Shown here: positions 37,459 to 42,366 of the stretch, piece after piece | Layout of the letters: each line of letters starts with the position of its first letter | Position numbering within the stretch: position 1 is the stretch's first letter | Assembly: GCF_000531125.1 (NCBI RefSeq) | Contig: NZ_CBTK010000071.1 | Span: 1-42,366, forward strand | Source: Candidatus Contendobacter odensis Run_B_J11 | Lineage (GTDB): Bacteria > Pseudomonadota > Gammaproteobacteria > Competibacterales > Competibacteraceae | Reading direction: 5' to 3' | Length of the DNA: 42,366 bases | Notes under the pieces: model-generated | What the model saw: the letters and a program-made list of their open reading frames with translations, nothing else | The model's database searches: none | Told to the model about the DNA's origin: nothing | Position numbers and translations under genes: made by a program

Positions 37459-39381
37459 ATGCTGCTACAGAAAATTCGTGATCATGCTAAAGGCTGGTTT
37501 GCCTATACCATCATTGGTTTGTTGATCATCCCATTCGCCGTCTGGGGCATTAACTATTACTTCGAGGGTGGCGGGCCGACCGATGTCGCCGTAGTGGGCG
37601 ACAGCAAAATTTCACTCCAGGAATTCCAGCGGGCTTACCAGCAGCAACGCCAGCGGTTGCAGGCCATGCTGGGTAGTAACACCGATCCTGCGCTGCTGGA
37701 TGGGCCGCGTTTGAAACAGGAAATGTTGCGGCAACTGATTGATGAGCGGGTATTGAACCAGATAGCCCGCGATCAGCGGCTGCGAATCGGCGATCAGCAA
37801 CTGCATGACGCGGTCATGGCGCTGCCGATTTTCCAGCAGAGCGACGGCTTTAATCGAACTCTGTACGAGCAACTGCTGCGCAATCAGGGCTATACCGCAG
37901 CAATGTTTGAGGAGGGCTTGCGGCAGTCGCTGGCGACGGAACAACTGCGCGATAGCGTGGTAGCTTCGGCGCTGGTTACCCCAGTGGAACTGGAGTCATT
38001 AATTGCTCTCCTCAAACAACAGCGGGAATTGCAGTATGTGGTCCTGTCGTTGGCGAAATATGTGACCCAAGCGACAGTGGACGATGCGGCAATCACGGAT
38101 TACTTCGAGAAAAACAAGGAACGTTTCTTCAACCCTGAACAGGTGCGAGTGCAATTTATCGAATTGAAACTGGCGCAAATCGCTGAAGGCATCGTAGTCA
38201 GTGAGGATGAGCTGAAAGCTGCCTATCAGGAGCAGATCGCCAAGTACGGTCGGCCTGAAGAGCGTTCGGCGTCACATATCCTGATCCCATTGCCGCTGAA
38301 TGCCAGTCAGGACACGGTGGAAAATGCCCGCGCCAAAGCTCAGCAGATTGCCGATAGCATCCATTCCGGTGGCAAGAGCTTCGATCAGGCGTTGCAAGAA
38401 ACCAAGGCCGACCCGGCTGGCGCAGTGGAAGGCGGTGAACTGGGCGTGATCGGCAAGGGAATGTTCGACAGTCCGGCGTTTGAGAACGCGCTGTACGCCC
38501 TGCAAAAAGCCGGTGAGGTCAGCGGGCCGGTGCGAATGCCGTCGGGCTTTCACATCATCCGGCTGGACGCTATCACTCCGGCTCAGGTCAAGCCGTTCGA
38601 GGAAGTGCGTGAGTCCGTAACCAAGGACCTCCGCCAACAACAGGCTGAGAGTCGTTTCTACGAGACTAGCCAGACGCTGACCAATCTTGGCTACGAGCAT
38701 CCAGATAGTTTGGAACTGGCCGCTCAAGCGTTGAAGGTGCCGATCCAGGACAGCGACTGGTTCAGCCGCAAGGGTGGAGAGGGCATCACCGCCAACCCCA
38801 AGGTTACCGAGAGCGCCTTTGGGGAAGAGGTGCTTAAGCGAGGCGTCAACAGCGAGCCGCTCGAACTGGAACCGAGCCATGTGGTAATGATCCGGGTCAA
38901 GGAGCATAAGGACGCCACGCCACGCACTCTGGAAGAATCCCGTGAGGATATCGTCAAGGTGTTGCGTGAGCAGAAAGCCCGCGAGGCTATTGCCAAAGAC
39001 GCCGAGACTTTGAAAACCCGCGCCGCTCAAGGCGGGCATTTGCAAACCTTGGCGAGGGAATTGGGCGGCGAGTTCAAAAATGTCGGGCTGGTGGGGCGCG
39101 ATGCGCCATCAGTAGACGCTGCGGTGCTGGACGTTGCGTTCCGTTTGCCGCAACCGGAGGCGGGTAAGGTAGCGCTCGGCACCGCGGCGCTGGCGAGTGG
39201 CGATCAGGTGGTGCTGGAGGTGGTCCGGGTAGCGCCGGGTCAAAAGGATGCGCTATCCGAGGATGAGCGCAAGGCACTGACGCAACAACTGGCGCAACAG
39301 ACCGGTTCCGGGCAATTTGACAAGCTGCTCGGCAGTCAACGTGTCAAGATCAAGGTTGTGACTCACGCCGACCGGTTGTAG
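37459..39381 (+). CDS. ppiD: Periplasmic folding chaperone PpiD (SurA-like, parvulin domain)
   Basis: A 640-residue inner-membrane-anchored chaperone. One transmembrane helix at about 14-34 (FAYTIIGLLIIPFAVWGINYYF) leaves the body in the periplasm. A SurA-like N-terminal region (GDSKISLQEFQRAYQQQRQRL) is followed by a single parvulin domain starting at SASHILIPLP (about 271-365), then a C-terminal chaperone region. It helps proteins leaving the Sec translocon. It follows hupB as in E. coli, here with tRNAs between. Confidence 0.94.
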   Translation: MLLQKIRDHAKGWFAYTIIGLLIIPFAVWGINYYFEGGGPTDVAVVGDSKISLQEFQRAYQQQRQRLQAMLGSNTDPALLDGPRLKQEMLRQLIDERVLNQIARDQRLRIGDQQLHDAVMALPIFQQSDGFNRTLYEQLLRNQGYTAAMFEEGLRQSLATEQLRDSVVASALVTPVELESLIALLKQQRELQYVVLSLAKYVTQATVDDAAITDYFEKNKERFFNPEQVRVQFIELKLAQIAEGIVVSEDELKAAYQEQIAKYGRPEERSASHILIPLPLNASQDTVENARAKAQQIADSIHSGGKSFDQALQETKADPAGAVEGGELGVIGKGMFDSPAFENALYALQKAGEVSGPVRMPSGFHIIRLDAITPAQVKPFEEVRESVTKDLRQQQAESRFYETSQTLTNLGYEHPDSLELAAQALKVPIQDSDWFSRKGGEGITANPKVTESAFGEEVLKRGVNSEPLELEPSHVVMIRVKEHKDATPRTLEESREDIVKVLREQKAREAIAKDAETLKTRAAQGGHLQTLARELGGEFKNVGLVGRDAPSVDAAVLDVAFRLPQPEAGKVALGTAALASGDQVVLEVVRVAPGQKDALSEDERKALTQQLAQQTGSGQFDKLLGSQRVKIKVVTHADRL

Positions 39382-39389
39382 AAAATCCT

Positions 39390-39412
39390 CCCTCTCCGTT
39401 GGGGGGAGAGGG
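39390..39412. repeat. GC-rich palindrome between ppiD and fabI
   Basis: CCCTCTCC (39390-39397) pairs with GGAGAGGG (39405-39412) around a 7-base loop. It lies between the convergent ppiD and fabI genes and may help end both transcripts, although no T-run follows on either strand. Confidence 0.5.
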
Positions 39413-39427
39413 TTGGGCTGAGTATGT

Positions 39428-40213
39428 TTATTCCATCGCGCCCGGCGCGACGGTGTTGAAGCCGCTGTCCACATACACAATCTCGCCGGTGATGCCAGAG
39501 GCCAGATCCGAGCACAGAAACGCTGCGGTGTTACCCACTTCTTCAATGGTGACGCACTTGCGCAGCGGGGCGGTGTGTTCAAAAGTGTCCAGCATCTTGC
39601 GGAAATTCTTGATGCCGGACGCGGCCAGAGTGCGAATCGGGCCGGCGGAAATGGCATTGACCCGAATCCCTTCCGGCCCCAGCGCTTGGGCCAGATAGCG
39701 GACGCTGGCATCCAGACTGGCCTTGGCCAAGCCCATGACGTTGTAGTTGGGCACCGCCCGCACTCCGCCCAGATAGGTCATGGTGATCAGCGCGCCCCGC
39801 CGGCCCTTCATCAGTGGTCGGGCCGCCTTGGCCAGCGCTGCGAAGCTGTAAGCGCTGATGTCATGAGCGATGCGAAAATTTTCGCGGCTGATACCTTCCA
39901 GAAAGTCACCTTCCAGCGCTTCACGCGGCGCGTAAGCCACCGAATGCACCACGATGTCCAGCCCGTCCCAGTGTTGCCCCAAGTGCGCGAATACCGCGTT
40001 AATATCGGTGTCGCTGGCCACGTCGCAGGGCAGGATGATGGAACTGCCCAGTTCGATAGCCATCTTCTCGACTCGGGATTGCAACTTGTCATTCTGATAG
40101 GTGAAAGCCAATTCAGCACCTTCCCGGCGCATGGCTTGGGCGATGCCCCAAGCGATAGAACGGTTGCTGGCGATGCCTACGATCAAGGCACGTTTACCGG
40201 CGAGAAAGCCCAT
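39428..40213 (-). CDS. fabI: Enoyl-[acyl-carrier-protein] reductase (NADH) FabI
   Basis: A 261-residue short-chain dehydrogenase fold enzyme completing each fatty-acid elongation cycle. The FabI-specific cofactor motif [16 protein letters not shown] is at 13-28. The catalytic residues are Tyr147 (TYLGG), Tyr157 and Lys164 in YNVMGLAK, spaced Y-x6-K. It is the usual target of triclosan-type inhibitors. It is convergent with ppiD and divergent from the solute-binding protein gene. Confidence 0.95.
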   Translation of the reverse strand: MGFLAGKRALIVGIASNRSIAWGIAQAMRREGAELAFTYQNDKLQSRVEKMAIELGSSIILPCDVASDTDINAVFAHLGQHWDGLDIVVHSVAYAPREALEGDFLEGISRENFRIAHDISAYSFAALAKAARPLMKGRRGALITMTYLGGVRAVPNYNVMGLAKASLDASVRYLAQALGPEGIRVNAISAGPIRTLAASGIKNFRKMLDTFEHTAPLRKCVTIEEVGNTAAFLCSDLASGITGEIVYVDSGFNTVAPGAME

Positions 40214-40280
40214 AATGAACTCCTAATGCTGTTTTGGTATCGTTTCGACGGGTCATTTCACAAGCTGTAAAGGATACTGC

Positions 40281-42137
40281 ATGACGTGCGCAAAATACTG
40301 TTTTCGGCGTAGGTGGGTAGCGGGCTTGTTCGGCTTGGGCGGCGCATTGCTAACCGCAATGGTCATTGCGGCGCCGACGCATGGTATCGCCCTGCACGGT
40401 CAACCTAAATACGGGCCGGAGTTTTCCCATTTCGATTACGTCAATCCCAATGCACCCAAGGGCGGCGAGGCCCGGTTTGCTACCATTGGTAGCTTTGATA
40501 CCTTTAATCCCTTTAACATCAAGGGTCAAGCTGCTGCGGGCATCGGTCAGTTATTCGAGAGCCTGCTGACCGGTAGCGCCGATGAACCATTCAGTGAATA
40601 TGGGCTGATTGCTGAAAGTGTGGAGGTCGCTGAGGATCGCGGCTCGGTGATTTTTGTGCTGCGACCGCAGGCCAAGTTTCACGACGGCAGCCCGATCACC
40701 GTTGATGACGTGCTGTTTTCTTTCGAGACGCTGAAAACCAAAGGCAGCCCGTCGTTCCGTTTTTATTACACCAACATCGCCAAGGTCGAGAAACTGGGCG
40801 AGCGGCAGGTAAAGTTCAGCTTTAACCCCGGCGAAAACCGCGAACTGCCATTGATCATCGGCCAGATGCCGGTGCTGTCGAAAAAATACTGGCAGGGCCG
40901 CGAGTTCGGCGCGACGACTCTGGAGATACCGGTGGGCAGCGGCCCGTACCGGCTGGAGCGCTTTGAACCTGGCCGCTTCGTGGTGTACCAGCGCGACGAC
41001 CAGTACTGGGGCAAGGATCTGCCCGTCAACCGGGGACGGTATAACATTGACCGGCTGCGCTACGATTACTACCGCGATGTCACAGTGGCGCTGGAAGCCT
41101 TCAAAGCGGGGAATTATGACCTGCGGATGGAGAATGTCGCCAAGCTATGGGCCACCGGTTACGACTTCCCGGCCTTGAGCAAGGGTCTGGTGAAGAAGGA
41201 GAATTTCCCGCATCAGATGCCATCCGGGATGCAGGGCTTTGCCTACAACCTGCGCCGTCCGCTGTTCCAGGATGCCAAGGTGCGCCAGGCGCTGGCTTAC
41301 GCCTTTGATTTCGAGTGGAGTAACCGCAATCTGTTCTTTAGCCAGTACACCCGCACCCGCAGCTATTTCGACAATTCGGAACTGGCAGCGCGCGGCTTGC
41401 CGTCGCCGGAGGAATTAGCGGTCTTGGAACCGCTGCGCAAGGAATTGCCGCCGGAGGTGTTCAGCGCCGCTTATGAACCGCCGACCGCGAACGATGACGC
41501 CCAACTCCGCGCCAATTTTCAGAAAGCGTTGCAATTGTTGCAGGAGGCCGGCTGGATGTTTCGGGATCGCAAGCTGGTCAATGCGAAAACCGGCGAGCCA
41601 TTCCGCTTCGAGTTGCTGATTGATGAGCCGACCTGGGAACGCATCGCGCTACCGTTCGCGCGCAATCTGGAGCGGTTGGGGATTGAAATGACGGTGCGCA
41701 GCGTGGATTCGGCTCAGTATGAAAATCGGGTGCGCGATTTTGATTTCGACATGATCGTGAATGTCTGGGGTCAATCGCTGTCACCCGGCAACGAGCAGCG
41801 GGAATTTTGGAGCAGCGCCGCCGCCAACGAACCGGGTAGCCGCAATCTGGCCGGTCTGAAAAATCCGGTCGTTGACCGGTTGGTGGATCAGCTCATCGCC
41901 GCTCCCGACCGCGTTAGCCTGGTGACTCGGGTGCGGGCGCTGGATCGGGCGCTGCAATGGAATTATCTGGTCATCCCGCACTGGCATCTTCCGTATGCCC
42001 GCATCGCGTTCTGGGACAAATTCGGTTATCCGCCGGTGACGCCGATGCAGGGCGTGCAACTGGAAGCCTGGTGGATTGACCCAGCCAAGGATGCGGCGCT
42101 GAGCCAAAGTGGTTCGGGGTCGGGAAAGGCCAATTAA
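40281..42137 (+). CDS. Extracellular solute-binding protein, family 5 (YejA-like)
   Basis: A 618-residue periplasmic substrate-binding protein of a peptide ABC transporter. A signal peptide covers about 1-31 (long basic start, then LFGLGGALLTAMVIAA). Hallmarks of the YejA/microcin C-binding subgroup are HGIALHGQPKYGPEFSHFDY and NPNAPKGG at the mature N-terminus, FHDGSPITVDDVLFSFETL, and ANVWGQ-like DMIVNVWGQSLSPGNEQREFW near the C-terminus. It probably binds oligopeptides. Permease and ATPase genes (yejBEF order) do not follow within the 229 bases left; a hairpin and a mobile-element repeat do. Confidence 0.88.
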   Translation: MTCAKYCFRRRWVAGLFGLGGALLTAMVIAAPTHGIALHGQPKYGPEFSHFDYVNPNAPKGGEARFATIGSFDTFNPFNIKGQAAAGIGQLFESLLTGSADEPFSEYGLIAESVEVAEDRGSVIFVLRPQAKFHDGSPITVDDVLFSFETLKTKGSPSFRFYYTNIAKVEKLGERQVKFSFNPGENRELPLIIGQMPVLSKKYWQGREFGATTLEIPVGSGPYRLERFEPGRFVVYQRDDQYWGKDLPVNRGRYNIDRLRYDYYRDVTVALEAFKAGNYDLRMENVAKLWATGYDFPALSKGLVKKENFPHQMPSGMQGFAYNLRRPLFQDAKVRQALAYAFDFEWSNRNLFFSQYTRTRSYFDNSELAARGLPSPEELAVLEPLRKELPPEVFSAAYEPPTANDDAQLRANFQKALQLLQEAGWMFRDRKLVNAKTGEPFRFELLIDEPTWERIALPFARNLERLGIEMTVRSVDSAQYENRVRDFDFDMIVNVWGQSLSPGNEQREFWSSAAANEPGSRNLAGLKNPVVDRLVDQLIAAPDRVSLVTRVRALDRALQWNYLVIPHWHLPYARIAFWDKFGYPPVTPMQGVQLEAWWIDPAKDAALSQSGSGSGKAN

Positions 42138-42184
42138 TCGCTATTTTGTGAGCTTGAAGGCCAGTCGTCATGCGCTTTTTCAAT

Positions 42185-42215
42185 ACTGCCGGTCCGGTCA
42201 AACCGGGCTGGCAGT
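42185..42215. terminator. Strong hairpin after the solute-binding protein gene
   Basis: ACTGCCGGTCCGGT (42185-42198) pairs with ACCGGGCTGGCAGT (42202-42215), a 14-bp stem with two wobble pairs and a 3-base loop. No T-tract follows, so this is only a possible terminator or transcript-stabilising structure. Confidence 0.5.
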
Positions 42216-42273
42216 GTTATGACTGAAACGGAATACCGAATACTCCATGCACCACGAACCGCGCGAAAAACTC

Positions 42274-42295
42274 CCTCCTGTAAATTTTCCTGTGA
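42274..42295. repeat. Third copy of the MITE terminal repeat
   Basis: Twenty-two bases identical to 18505-18526, containing TCCTGTAAATTTTCCTGTGA. The bases after it differ from the 143-bp element's interior, so this is the end of a different element with the same termini, whose other end lies beyond the window, or a solo end. It is enclosed by an 11-bp inverted repeat (AATACCGAATA at 42232-42242 and its complement at 42301-42311). Confidence 0.8.
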
Positions 42296-42327
42296 CGTGA
42301 TATTCGGTATTTTGGTATAGCTCTCCT

Positions 42328-42366
42328 ATGCAGGTTGTGGAATTTTTAGATACCATTCTATTTTTC
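42328..42366 (+). CDS. Possible start of an open reading frame at the window edge
   Basis: ATG 42328 opens a frame of 13 codons (MQVVEFLDTILFF) that runs off the window, 32 bases inside the terminal repeat copy. It could be the start of the gene carried by the element, but no clear Shine-Dalgarno is present and the stretch is too short to recognise. Confidence 0.25.
   Translation, partial: MQVVEFLDTILFF

Overview
The window reads as chromosome from a gammaproteobacterium. The evidence is the order tig-clpP-clpX-lon-hupB-ppiD, an E. coli-numbered IscR and IscS, ppiB-lpxH divergent from cysS, a GspCDEF type II secretion system, and Lpp-type envelope biology. Most of the sequence is GC-rich. 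The gene mix (fructose PTS, NAD-linked Hox hydrogenase, IS4-like element) would fit Competibacteraceae or Chromatiales-type bacteria, but that placement is inference.

Layout, left to right. Positions 1-537: 5' part of a fructose PTS fusion gene (minus strand) with a LacI-type operator in front. 782-3720: an OsmC-like protein, then two L,D-transpeptidases flanking a tiny Lpp-like lipoprotein. 3833-5030: a decayed IS4-like insertion sequence. 5244-10386: hoxF-U-Y-H-W, an NAD-coupled [NiFe] hydrogenase plus its maturation protease, all overlapping or nearly so. 10394-13439: an HSL-type esterase, thiD, a hotdog thioesterase and a glycine-zipper protein. 13649-22000: gspC, gspD, gspE and gspF, with an AT-rich restriction-modification island (18225-20782) wedged between gspE and gspF. 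21985-24242: a PNPOx-like gene, iscS and iscR. 24400-26740: an operon of ppiA, ppiB, lpxH and a DUF1249 gene. 26843-29740: gltX and cysS. 29825-30506: five tRNAs (Pro, Arg, His, Lys, Leu). 30610-37054: tig, clpP, clpX, lon, hupB. 37069-37368: tRNA-Val and two identical tRNA-Asp genes. 37459-42137: ppiD, fabI (minus) and a YejA-like solute-binding protein. The right edge carries a copy of a mobile-element terminal repeat.

The most interesting point is in the restriction-modification island. The restriction endonuclease gene is split by a 143-bp non-coding element with ~20-bp terminal inverted repeats and a perfect 8-bp target duplication. Removing the element plus one duplication copy restores a continuous 219-residue endonuclease frame that runs directly into the intact adenine methyltransferase. 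The same terminal repeat recurs at 42274-42295, so it belongs to a dispersed family. The locus looks like a restriction system disarmed by a miniature transposon, itself sitting inside a type II secretion operon.

No stretch longer than about 300 bases lacks a gene or element.
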